Shown piece after piece: positions 7,247-14,502 of a stretch of 22,219 bases of DNA. A model generated the notes under the pieces. The model did not search any database. It was not told the origin of the DNA and worked only from the letters and a program-made list of their open reading frames with translations. The translations under genes and the position numbers were made by a program. Where the stretch lies: NCBI GenBank assembly GCA_903842475.1, contig CAIMMA010000138.1, forward strand, positions 1 through 22,219, written 5' to 3'. Source of the stretch: an uncultured bacterium (GTDB lineage Bacteria > Desulfobacterota > Desulfobulbia > Desulfobulbales > Desulfobulbaceae). Each line of letters begins with the position of its first letter. The stretch's first letter is position 1.

Positions 7247-7798
7247 TCAAGCGTAACCGATGATGTCGCCGAACGACGAAATATCGATCCCAAATTTCTG
7301 GGCCGCCCTTCTCCACTTTAACGTATCGGGAGTATGAAAGAGGACATCAAGGTCCGCCGGCACGGTCAGCCAACTGTTATCAATCAGCTCGCCTTCCAGT
7401 TGACCGGCGCCCCAACCGGCATACCCCAACATAAAGAGAAAATGTTTGGGCCCATGCCCCAGCGAAATATCCTCAAGCAACCGACTGTCACGACTCAGGA
7501 AAACCCCGGGTTCGACTTCAACCGAATGTCGATCCGCAATCAAGGAATCATGAATGATGAAGCCGGCATCAATCTCCACCGGACCGCCCATGTACACTTG
7601 CGGCAGTGTTCCCGCGGGAAGTGCGAGATTGGAACCATGGAGGACATCGAGCAGGGTGAGTTCGGGATTGGGGTTGTTGATCACCAATCCCATTGCCCCA
7701 TCTTCATTGTGCACACAAAGATAGATCACCTGCTCCTGAAACCTCGGATCAGGCATCTGCGGTGTGGAAATGAGAAAATGTCCTGCCAGGCTGTCCAT
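7247..7798 (-). CDS. algH: YqgE/AlgH family protein
   Basis: A 183-residue protein of the UPF0301/AlgH family. It shows the family opening LAGHFLISTPQMPDPRFQ, the central GAMGLVINNP and MGGPVE, and the C-terminal LGYAGWGAGQLEGELIDNSW; the length matches the family. AlgH was named for alginate regulation in Pseudomonas, but the molecular role is not established. The ATG at 7798 is preceded by AAGGGA at good spacing, a sigma-70-like promoter lies upstream and a strong terminator follows, so it looks monocistronic. It is divergent from the small ORF at 7986. Confidence 0.95.
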   Translation of the reverse strand: MDSLAGHFLISTPQMPDPRFQEQVIYLCVHNEDGAMGLVINNPNPELTLLDVLHGSNLALPAGTLPQVYMGGPVEIDAGFIIHDSLIADRHSVEVEPGVFLSRDSRLLEDISLGHGPKHFLFMLGYAGWGAGQLEGELIDNSWLTVPADLDVLFHTPDTLKWRRAAQKFGIDISSFGDIIGYA

Positions 7799-7831
7799 AG
7801 CTATCCCTTTAATGTTTACCCCTCTGGCTTT

Positions 7832-7861
7832 ATGCTATCACGCACAAACAGCGACGGTCAA
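7832..7861 (-). promoter_or_regulatory. Sigma-70-like promoter for algH
   Basis: On the minus strand TTGACC (7861-7856), an 18-base spacer and TAGCAT (7837-7832) match the -35 at five of six and the -10 at four of six positions. The predicted transcript start is about 30 bases before the algH ATG. Confidence 0.5.
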
Positions 7862-7904
7862 GCTGGTTTTACATCGACAAACGGTCCAGCCCAAAGGATC
7901 GGGG

Positions 7905-7933
7905 TTGCCGCCCGGTCACCCGTGGGGTAAACT
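7905..7933 (+). promoter_or_regulatory. Possible sigma-70 promoter for the 61-residue ORF
   Basis: TTGCCG (7905-7910), a 17-base spacer and TAAACT (7928-7933) give a moderate -35/-10 pair about 50 bases upstream of the ATG at 7986. The -10 matches at four of six positions. Confidence 0.35.
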
Positions 7934-7985
7934 TTAATCGCATCCCCTGGAACAATCAACCGCTTAAAATACAACAAGGAAGAAC

Positions 7986-8171
7986 ATGCGTGACCAATCA
8001 CCGTTGCAGACGCCATCGGCAAATCTCAAAAAGGCCCTAACCTGGATGTCGGAAACCCTGCAAAATCAGCCGGAAAAAAAAAGGGCCGCCGTCCTGCAGG
8101 AAGCGGAATTGCGCTTTGACCTGACCCCGCTGGAATGTGCGTTTCTTGACAAGCATTTCAGCGCCCCCTGA
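7986..8171 (+). CDS. Small hypothetical protein, 61 residues
   Basis: A short, soluble, mostly helical protein with no signal peptide, membrane segment or cysteine. AAGGA sits five bases before the ATG. Residues 13-40 are charged and alanine-rich, and the tail FDLTPLECAFLDKHF looks like a conserved hydrophobic helix pair. I recall similar small unnamed ORFs in deltaproteobacterial genomes, but no function. The TGA directly abuts the zraS-like stop codon on the other strand, with no terminator between the convergent genes. The good ribosome binding site and exact fit into the gap argue that it is a real gene. Confidence 0.7.
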   Translation: MRDQSPLQTPSANLKKALTWMSETLQNQPEKKRAAVLQEAELRFDLTPLECAFLDKHFSAP

Positions 8172-10031
8172 TCAGGCGGCCACGGCGCTGAATGCCGGCA
8201 GCAGGATGACCACCGTTGTCCCCTTGCCGGGTTCGCTCTCCAACTCGATGGAACCACCGTGATCAGCGATGATCTTCTGGGAAATCGCCAGCCCGATGCC
8301 GGTTCCTCCCTGCTTGGTGGTAAAATAGGGAAAAAATACCTGGGGCAGCAACTCGGCGGCAATCCCTCCGCCGGTATCGGCGATCCGCAGCTCGACTCTT
8401 TGGTCGCTTTCCCGGTTATCAAGGGTTACCTGCAGCTGGCCGCCATGCTCCATGGCCTGCATGGCATTGAGCAGGACGTTCATCACCACCTGCTGCAGTC
8501 GATCGGCATCTCCGAGGACAGGCACCAATCCCGGTTCAACCGTCAGCGTTGTTGCAATATGGTTTTCCGCGGCCTCGACCTTGATGAGTTGCAGACTCCG
8601 CTGCAGCAAGGCGTCGAGATCGACCGGTTGCAGGTTGAGGGTTGCAGGCCGGGTGAAACTGAGCATTTCGGTAATGGTCCGGTTCATCCGGTCGGTTTCC
8701 TGAATGAGCAGGTCGGCGGTATCCTGCTCCTTGCTGCCCGCCGCGAACTTATTTTTCAGGAGCAGCGCCAATCCTTTGATCGAGCTCAAAGGATTGCGCA
8801 CTTCGTGGGCGACACCGCCTGCCATTCGACCCACCGCAGCCAACCGCTCATTTTCCCGCATTCGCTGTTCCAGCGACCGGATCTCGGTCACGTCCGAGAG
8901 CAGCAGCACCTTGCCCATATACTGCTGCTGACTGTCGGTGATCAGAAGCGGATGACAGAGCAGTTCGCACCGCCGGGCACCAAAGGCCAAGCGAAGACTG
9001 CGGTCGGTCGATGACGGCGGCGCGGTCCCAGCCAACCCACCGCTGTCCATAAAGAAAGCGGCCAGGGCCTCGGGCAGAACATCCTGGGGATTTTTGCCGA
9101 GCACCTGGTTGATCGGGATACCGGTAATCCGAACGACCGCCTGATTCCAAGTGGTTATCCGCCCAGAGACATCGGTGGCGACAACACCTACAGGTAATTT
9201 GGCAATCAAGAGCGAGGTGTAGGCCTGGACATCCTCAAGCGTTTTCTGAGAAATTCGAAAACCCTGCACCAACGACAAGGAAAACCAGCCCCCCAACCCG
9301 ACCAGCAGCATGGCCATGGAGAGCATGACAATCTGCATTCGCAGCCTGCCAAGCGTGCGATCGTATTCCTTCATATCAAGCCCGACCAGGACAAAATGCT
9401 GCGCACCGGTTCCGGCTCCCTCAGGAAGCAGGCGCATCATCATCGGCCGTTCATCTTTTTTTTCTTGCAGAAAAAAGCCCCTTTTCCCTTCACGCATCGG
9501 TCGCATGTGCATGGGCATGACAGCTGGAAAAGAAGTGGAAAAGGTTCGCACTGTCTCGAAAACCCGCCCGAATTCCTCGGTGGCTTGAATACTATAGGCC
9601 AGCTGCGACTGTTCACCGGTGTCCCCATCGCGCTCTTGGCCTTCGGGCAAGACCAGGATACCGCCGATGCGGGCATGATCACTGTGGGCAACGACCTTGC
9701 CTTTGGCATCGACCAGCGCTATAAATCGCAGTTCCGGGTCTTCGGCCAGATGATCGACAACCCGCTGCACGTGGACATTCCAAGGCTCGTTGTTCCAGTA
9801 GTCCTTGCGCAGATCATTCATGTACGAAGCCCTGGAACCGGAATGCAGCACCCGCATCAGGGTGGCGGCCTTCTGCAGCATGGCATTGGTCATCAGTCGT
9901 TGTTCCAGCCTGAGATTATGAAAGGCGAAGGTGACCACAATCATGATCAGCAATCCCGCCGCCGCTGCCAGCAGCCACGGAGAGGAGAAGATATAGGTCG
10001 GCCGGGTGAAATTCTGCAATCTAGTTTTCAT
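8172..10031 (-). CDS. ZraS-like membrane sensor histidine kinase with PAS domain
   Basis: A 619-residue kinase: TM1 at about 18-38, a periplasmic sensor region of about 40-232, TM2 at about 234-255, and a PAS domain at about 270-385 (LPVGVVATDVSGRITTWNQA). The HisKA phosphoacceptor is H409 in GGVAHEVRNPLSSIKG. The HATPase has N518/N522 in the N box, D552 in ADTGGGIA, and GGTGIGLAIS. The PAS domain makes it longer than E. coli ZraS (about 465). The sensor region holds Met/His-rich stretches, MPMHMRPM at 172-179 and PMMM at 196-199, which could bind metal. It diverges from the ZraP-like gene as in the zraP-zraSR system, but no response regulator follows. An AAGGA directly abuts the ATG at 10031, an unusually short spacing; a TTG at codon 5 is a weak alternative. 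Confidence 0.9.
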   Translation of the reverse strand: MKTRLQNFTRPTYIFSSPWLLAAAAGLLIMIVVTFAFHNLRLEQRLMTNAMLQKAATLMRVLHSGSRASYMNDLRKDYWNNEPWNVHVQRVVDHLAEDPELRFIALVDAKGKVVAHSDHARIGGILVLPEGQERDGDTGEQSQLAYSIQATEEFGRVFETVRTFSTSFPAVMPMHMRPMREGKRGFFLQEKKDERPMMMRLLPEGAGTGAQHFVLVGLDMKEYDRTLGRLRMQIVMLSMAMLLVGLGGWFSLSLVQGFRISQKTLEDVQAYTSLLIAKLPVGVVATDVSGRITTWNQAVVRITGIPINQVLGKNPQDVLPEALAAFFMDSGGLAGTAPPSSTDRSLRLAFGARRCELLCHPLLITDSQQQYMGKVLLLSDVTEIRSLEQRMRENERLAAVGRMAGGVAHEVRNPLSSIKGLALLLKNKFAAGSKEQDTADLLIQETDRMNRTITEMLSFTRPATLNLQPVDLDALLQRSLQLIKVEAAENHIATTLTVEPGLVPVLGDADRLQQVVMNVLLNAMQAMEHGGQLQVTLDNRESDQRVELRIADTGGGIAAELLPQVFFPYFTTKQGGTGIGLAISQKIIADHGGSIELESEPGKGTTVVILLPAFSAVAA

Positions 10032-10043
10032 TCCTTTTCTTTA

Positions 10044-10059
10044 TGCAAAGATCAATCCA
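10044..10059 (-). promoter_or_regulatory. Possible sigma-54 promoter for the zraS-like gene
   Basis: The minus strand reads TGGATTGATCTTTGCA, with GG and GC exactly ten bases apart and a perfect TTGCA at -12. The -24 block lacks the usual CAC after TGG. The predicted transcript start (near 10033) is almost at the ATG, which weakens the call unless the message is nearly leaderless or starts later. Confidence 0.3.
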
Positions 10060-10108
10060 GCAAGAATTCGTGCTGGCGCCGAAGGCCGGACCCGCATATC
10101 GCAGGGCG

Positions 10109-10172
10109 CGGATACTCTCAGGTGACAACGGTCCGGATACTTTTTACCCATCAGGGTGGATTTTCCTGGGTA
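10109..10172. promoter_or_regulatory. Candidate enhancer sites between zraS-like and zraP-like genes
   Basis: Within the 326-base gap 10032-10357, CGGATACT occurs twice (10109-10116 and 10134-10141, 25 bases apart). An inverted repeat TACCCA (10145-10150) / TGGGTA (10167-10172) follows. They lie roughly 105-170 bases upstream of the zraP sigma-54 element, a normal distance for a NtrC-type activator such as ZraR. Another perfect dyad, CCAGCA/TGCTGG (10057-10062 and 10071-10076), overlaps the zraS promoter side. Binding is inferred from symmetry and position only. Confidence 0.35.
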
Positions 10173-10278
10173 GGAAAGAAACAGTTGGTTGGCATTTGGC
10201 TTCATCGGTAAAAGCAAAAAAACACCGGCCAGTAACTATTATACATAATATCAGCATACTAGATATAATTTTCCATCC

Positions 10279-10294
10279 TGGCACGGTAATCGCT
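10279..10294 (+). promoter_or_regulatory. Sigma-54 promoter for the zraP-like gene
   Basis: TGGCACGGTAATCGCT matches the -24/-12 consensus TGGCACG-N4-TTGCW with a single mismatch (TCGC for TTGC), and GG and GC are ten bases apart. It lies 64 bases before the ATG at 10358, leaving a leader of about 50 bases. This is the promoter class known for E. coli zraP. Confidence 0.75.
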
Positions 10295-10357
10295 ATACAA
10301 ATGGCAACAACAACGTTACGATTTTTTCAACCTCATTCATAGAAGGAGCACAACACC

Positions 10358-10807
10358 ATGGACCAGACCCTCAGTACAAAGAAAATCATGTTGGCGACTA
10401 TTTTATCCACAGGCCTGGCCCTGGCCATCAGCCAGTCCGCCTTGGCCCAACCGGCCGCCCCGGATCTTAAGGGTAAGCCTGGCACGCCCCCTTGCGAGTA
10501 TCAAATGGATGCAGCCACCCAAAAAGCCCATGATAAATTCCTGAGCGAGACTGTTGCCATAAGAAAAGAGATGGTGGAGAAAAACGCTGCCATGCGCGCC
10601 CTGCTCAATGCCGGCACCCCGGATACCGCCAAAGCCTCGCAACTGGCTGGCGAACTTTTTGAACTGCGGGAAAAACTCCGCGTCAAAGCCCAGGAAACCG
10701 GACTCCCCATGCCCATGCTGATGATGGGCCAGGGTGCCATGGGCGATATGCCGTGCCAGGGTATGGGCATGGGCATGGGTATGGGCCGCCGTCACCATCA
10801 GATGTAA
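10358..10807 (+). CDS. ZraP-like periplasmic metal-binding protein
   Basis: A 149-residue exported protein. The signal peptide spans residues 1-30 (hydrophobic core about 10-28, cleavage likely after SALA). The mature part has the ZraP/CpxP/Spy-type helical hairpin at about 48-115, including TVAIRKEMVEKNAAMRALLN and the ZraP-like TPDTAKASQLAGELFELREK. The tail (about 116-149) is Met/Gly-rich, has C133 and ends RRHHQM, all plausible metal ligands; C46 is the only other cysteine. ZraP proteins are zinc-responsive periplasmic chaperones and repress ZraSR signalling. AGAAGGAG nine bases before the ATG is a strong ribosome binding site. A sigma-54 element precedes it and a strong terminator follows. 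Confidence 0.88.
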   Translation: MDQTLSTKKIMLATILSTGLALAISQSALAQPAAPDLKGKPGTPPCEYQMDAATQKAHDKFLSETVAIRKEMVEKNAAMRALLNAGTPDTAKASQLAGELFELREKLRVKAQETGLPMPMLMMGQGAMGDMPCQGMGMGMGMGRRHHQM

Positions 10808-10858
10808 TCGGTTCGATTGCCAGTTTTCAGAAACATCCTTGTAACCTGACCCTCCTGG

Positions 10859-10903
10859 CGCCCCGGCAGTTTCCTCCCTCCTTGCTGTCGGGGCGTTTTT
10901 TTT
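10859..10903 (+). terminator. Rho-independent terminator after the zraP-like gene
   Basis: CGCCCCGGCAG (10859-10869) and CTGTCGGGGCG (10885-10895) form an 11-pair stem with one G-U pair and a 15-base loop, followed by eight T (10896-10903). It lies between the convergent zraP-like and priA genes. On the minus strand the hairpin lacks a T-tract, so it serves only the plus strand. Confidence 0.9.
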
Positions 10904-10939
10904 CACCAGCCATCGCTCCTCGGACCATCCCCTTCCCCA

Positions 10940-13462
10940 TCACATCATATTCTCAGGATCTATGTCAAAACTCATGACGACGGCCGGCGGGCAGAGCCGT
11001 TTTTTCTCCGCCAGCAGGGCCTCGCAGAGTTCATGGAGCACCGTCGAATTGGGGCTTTTCAAGAGGAGCTGCCAGCGGGTGCGATCTTTAATTTTCACCA
11101 ATGGCGCCGGGGCAGGTCCGAGGATATCGACCTGATGGCTCCATTTGTGGGCGTGGAGAAAAGCTGAAACCGTTTCAGCTGCAGCCTGCACCTGCAATTC
11201 CTGCAGGCCACTGAACCGGATATTGACTAACCGCGAAAACGGCGGATACCCCAAGGGCTGACGAGTGGTAATTTCCCGTTCATAAAAAGCGGCATAATCA
11301 TGGTGCTGGGACAGGTGGACCGCATAATGGTGGGGTTGATAGGTCTGGATGATCACCCGGCCGAGATCCTCGCCCCGCCCGGCCCGGCCGGTCACCTGGG
11401 AAAGCAGTGAAAAAGTGCGTTCTGCGGCCTTGTAATCGGGCATGCCCAAACCGGCATCGGCCCAGACCACCCCCACCAGGGTAATATGGGGGAAGTGGAG
11501 TCCCTTGGCGATCATCTGGGTGCCGATGAGGATATCTATCTGTTGCGCCCGGACGGCCTTGAGCACGGCCAGATAATGCTTGCGGTTGGCGGTGGTGTCG
11601 CTGTCCAGCCGGGCCACTCGGGCCTCCGGAAACAGCTGGGTGACTTCCTCCTCAATCCGCTCTGAACCAATGCCCAGTCCAGCCATTCGGGACGAACCGC
11701 AGGCCGGGCACAACGTATGGGGGTGCTGGCTGTAGCCGCAGTAATGACAAAGCAACGTCCGTTTACTGCGATGCAGGGTCAGGGAAACCTGGCAGTGTTT
11801 GCACTGCAGAATATGACCGCAATCGCGGCAGAGCATGGATGAAGAAAATCCCCGCCGGTTGACGAACAACAGGCTCTGTTTGCCCTGTTCCATGGTTTCC
11901 CCGAGGGCGGTGATCAGCCGGTCGGAGAAAACCAGGTCAGGACGGGATCGCTTGACCGAGGCCAGGTCAACAATTTCAACCGTTGGCAGCGGCTGCTCCG
12001 CCACCCGTTTGCGCATGGTCAGCAAGGTGTATTTTTTCTGGGTGCAATGATAATAACTGACCACCGAAGGCGTAGCTGACCCCAGCAGGATCGGGCACTG
12101 CGACAATTGCGCCCGCAGCACCGCCAGATCCCGGCCGTTGTAGCGTAAGCCGTCGTCCTGTTTGTAGGCCGGCTCATGCTCTTCGTCGACAATGATAATG
12201 CCGAGGTTTTCCAGCGGTGCAAAGACCGCCGAACGCGCCCCCAAAACCACTTTGGCGGTGGATTCACGCACGGTCTGCCATTGATCCAGCCGCTCGCCGT
12301 CACTGAGACCACTATGGAGCACCGCCAGTTGCGCACCAAACCGCGAAAAAAAATGCGCCTCCAACTGCGACGCCAGCGCAATCTCCGGCACCAGCACCAG
12401 GGCGGTCCGCCCCAGGACCAGGGCATGCTGCACCGCCTGCATATAGACCTCGGTCTTGCCGCAGCCGGTTACCCCGAAAAGCAGAAATGGTGCAAAGGCG
12501 GCTCGGTCCATGGCCGGCAGGAGGGCGGTCAGCACCTGTTGCTGTTCAACGGTGAGACATTCCGGGGCGGGGTGAAACTGCGGCGGATCGCCGAACGGGT
12601 CGCGATAGACACGTTCGGTTTCCATCCGCAGCAGCCCGCGATCCAGCAATCGAAGCAATGGGGGGCCAATGCCGGGGTATTGGTGGCTCAAGGTCGACCG
12701 GGGCACAGGTTGGCCGCTGGTTGCGGCAAAGTGTTCCAGAAAAATAGTTAAGGCTTTGATTTCATTCTTTTTCAGTGCCAAGCCGCTCTGCGTCTGCAAT
12801 GCTGCCAGGATTTCGCCTATCGGCTCCCGTCCTGTTGCCTGCAGCAGGGACAGCAAAGCGCCACCGGGGCGGACCACGTTCTGGGTTTTGGGCCGAACCT
12901 CGGATGTCAGGAGCAGCGGCTTAATGGTGACCAGCTGCTGTTGGGCGAGTTTTTGCAGAAAAGCCTTGGCCGCAGGCTCCCGCCACAGCCGCCGGACCGT
13001 TCCCGGCTCCAGCCGACCGTTTTTCACCAGGGGTTCCAGCCAGTCGTCGAACCGTTGGCCTTCTTTAGCTATAAATGGAGGGGTGAGCGCCAGCCGCCCC
13101 GCCTCGGCCAGCACGATTTCCCGACCGCTGCGTGAACCGGGCGCCATGGGCAGTGCGGTTCTGATGACCTCACCTAAGGGATAGTGGTAGTACCGGGCAA
13201 TCCATCGGTAGAAGGGGATCAGGCTTGCCGGAAAAAACGGCGCTTCGGTGAGTACGCCCGCAACCGGCTTGACCGCAAAACTCTCCTGGCCTTGTTCGGG
13301 CATGGTGGCCGGCCCCAGCACATAGCCGGTGACCTGCCGGTTCCCTAAAGGCACCAGAACGCAGCAGCCGGCCGGGATACGTTGAGGTCTCCCGGCCGGC
13401 TGGCCATAGGTCAGGGTGGGGGCAAGCGGTGCATCCACCGCAATTTCGTACAAGTACTCCAC
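10940..13462 (-). CDS. priA: Primosomal protein N' (replication restart helicase PriA)
   Basis: An 840-residue PriA, which reloads the replisome at stalled forks. The N-terminal DNA-binding domain begins YEIAVDAPLAPTLTYG and is followed by a long linker or winged-helix region. The helicase core has Walker A GVTGCGKT (330-337), DEEHE (426-430) with the PriA signature PAYKQDDGLRYNGRD, and GSATPS (461-466). Eight zinc-binding cysteines are all present (C545, C548, C554, C557, C572, C575, C585, C588). The end, MSFDIDPENMM, matches the usual VDVDPxN tail. It is about 100 residues longer than E. coli PriA (732), nearly all before the Walker A motif. The start is a GTG with weak ribosome binding. 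It lies 21 bases after galU and is probably co-transcribed. Confidence 0.96.
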   Translation of the reverse strand: MEYLYEIAVDAPLAPTLTYGQPAGRPQRIPAGCCVLVPLGNRQVTGYVLGPATMPEQGQESFAVKPVAGVLTEAPFFPASLIPFYRWIARYYHYPLGEVIRTALPMAPGSRSGREIVLAEAGRLALTPPFIAKEGQRFDDWLEPLVKNGRLEPGTVRRLWREPAAKAFLQKLAQQQLVTIKPLLLTSEVRPKTQNVVRPGGALLSLLQATGREPIGEILAALQTQSGLALKKNEIKALTIFLEHFAATSGQPVPRSTLSHQYPGIGPPLLRLLDRGLLRMETERVYRDPFGDPPQFHPAPECLTVEQQQVLTALLPAMDRAAFAPFLLFGVTGCGKTEVYMQAVQHALVLGRTALVLVPEIALASQLEAHFFSRFGAQLAVLHSGLSDGERLDQWQTVRESTAKVVLGARSAVFAPLENLGIIIVDEEHEPAYKQDDGLRYNGRDLAVLRAQLSQCPILLGSATPSVVSYYHCTQKKYTLLTMRKRVAEQPLPTVEIVDLASVKRSRPDLVFSDRLITALGETMEQGKQSLLFVNRRGFSSSMLCRDCGHILQCKHCQVSLTLHRSKRTLLCHYCGYSQHPHTLCPACGSSRMAGLGIGSERIEEEVTQLFPEARVARLDSDTTANRKHYLAVLKAVRAQQIDILIGTQMIAKGLHFPHITLVGVVWADAGLGMPDYKAAERTFSLLSQVTGRAGRGEDLGRVIIQTYQPHHYAVHLSQHHDYAAFYEREITTRQPLGYPPFSRLVNIRFSGLQELQVQAAAETVSAFLHAHKWSHQVDILGPAPAPLVKIKDRTRWQLLLKSPNSTVLHELCEALLAEKKRLCPPAVVMSFDIDPENMM

Positions 13463-13483
13463 CTGCCCGGCAATTCCTGAAAA

Positions 13484-14368
13484 TTATGATTGAGTGATGG
13501 TGTTGCAGACCGAAAGCAGATACTCGCGGAACGGTTTACCCAGCTGGTTATGGCTAAGGGCGAAATCGACGATGGCCTTCAGATAGCCGAGTTTATCGCC
13601 GGCATCGTAACGTTTGCCGTTGAACTCGTAGGCGTACATGCCCCGCTTGTTGGAAAGCGCCAGCAGGGCATCGGTGAGCTGGATCTCGCCGCCGTGCCCG
13701 GGGGTGGTCTTTTCCAGATACTCGAAAATTTCAGGCATCAGCAGGTAGCGGCCGATGATCGCCATGTTGGAGTTGCAGGTGCCCGGCGCCGGTTTTTCCA
13801 CCATCCGGTCCACCTTGTAGGTCCGTTCAATCTCGGTTGCCAGCCCTTCGACGATGCCGTACTGGTGGGTCTGATCCATGGGCACCTGCTGCACGGCGAC
13901 GATCGATTCCCCCACCTCTTCGTAGAGCTGGATCATCTGTTTGCAGCAGGGCACCTTGCTCATCACCAGGTCATCGCCCAAGAGGACCATGAACGGTTCG
14001 TCGCCGACCACGTTGCGGGCCATCCAGATGGCATGCCCCAGGCCCAGCGGCTCTTTCTGCCGCACCGAGATAATGTCGATCAGGTTGGAGATATTGCTGA
14101 GTTCCTCCCGCATCTGGATCTTATTGCGGTCCCTGAGCACCGTATCGAGCTGGAAATCGTAGTCAAAATGGTTTTCGATGGCCGATTTGCCGGCGCTGGT
14201 CACCAGGATAATCTCCTCGATCCCCGAAGCCACGGCCTCCTCAACGATATACTGGATGGTGGGGCGGTCGACGATGGTGAGCATTTCCTTGGGAATCGCC
14301 TTGGTTGCCGGTAAAAATCGCGTCCCCAACCCCGCCACCGGGATGACGGCCTTTCTGATAGCTTTCAT
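13484..14368 (-). CDS. galU: UTP-glucose-1-phosphate uridylyltransferase
   Basis: A 294-residue enzyme that makes UDP-glucose from UTP and glucose-1-phosphate for LPS, glycans and trehalose or galactose metabolism. The nucleotide-binding signature GLGTRFLPATKAIPKEM is at 13-29. QYIVEEAVASGIEEIILVTS, KEPLGLGHAIWMA, MVLLGDDLV and the C-terminal YEFNGKRYDAGDKLGYLKA are diagnostic of GalU. The length is standard. GAGGAT six bases before the ATG supports the start. It is the first gene of a galU-priA unit, divergent from hrpA. The upstream region shows only weak -10-like TATACC and ATATAC sequences. Confidence 0.97.
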   Translation of the reverse strand: MKAIRKAVIPVAGLGTRFLPATKAIPKEMLTIVDRPTIQYIVEEAVASGIEEIILVTSAGKSAIENHFDYDFQLDTVLRDRNKIQMREELSNISNLIDIISVRQKEPLGLGHAIWMARNVVGDEPFMVLLGDDLVMSKVPCCKQMIQLYEEVGESIVAVQQVPMDQTHQYGIVEGLATEIERTYKVDRMVEKPAPGTCNSNMAIIGRYLLMPEIFEYLEKTTPGHGGEIQLTDALLALSNKRGMYAYEFNGKRYDAGDKLGYLKAIVDFALSHNQLGKPFREYLLSVCNTITQS

Positions 14369-14502
14369 GGTATCCTCGCTGTACGACGTATATTTCAGAT
14401 GTGATGGCCGAAAAATTCAGGTATACAGCCCTGAACCCGGCGGCAAGTTATCTGATTGTACTCCGAACTCCCGTGCATCCTCAAGAAAAATTCCATAATT
14501 TC

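Noticed and set aside
14401..14502. N-terminal extension of hrpA from GTG 14401 or ATG 14404
   Set aside because: The 34 extra residues do not resemble HrpA and there is no Shine-Dalgarno. The region is also needed for the galU promoter, though the extension cannot be excluded.
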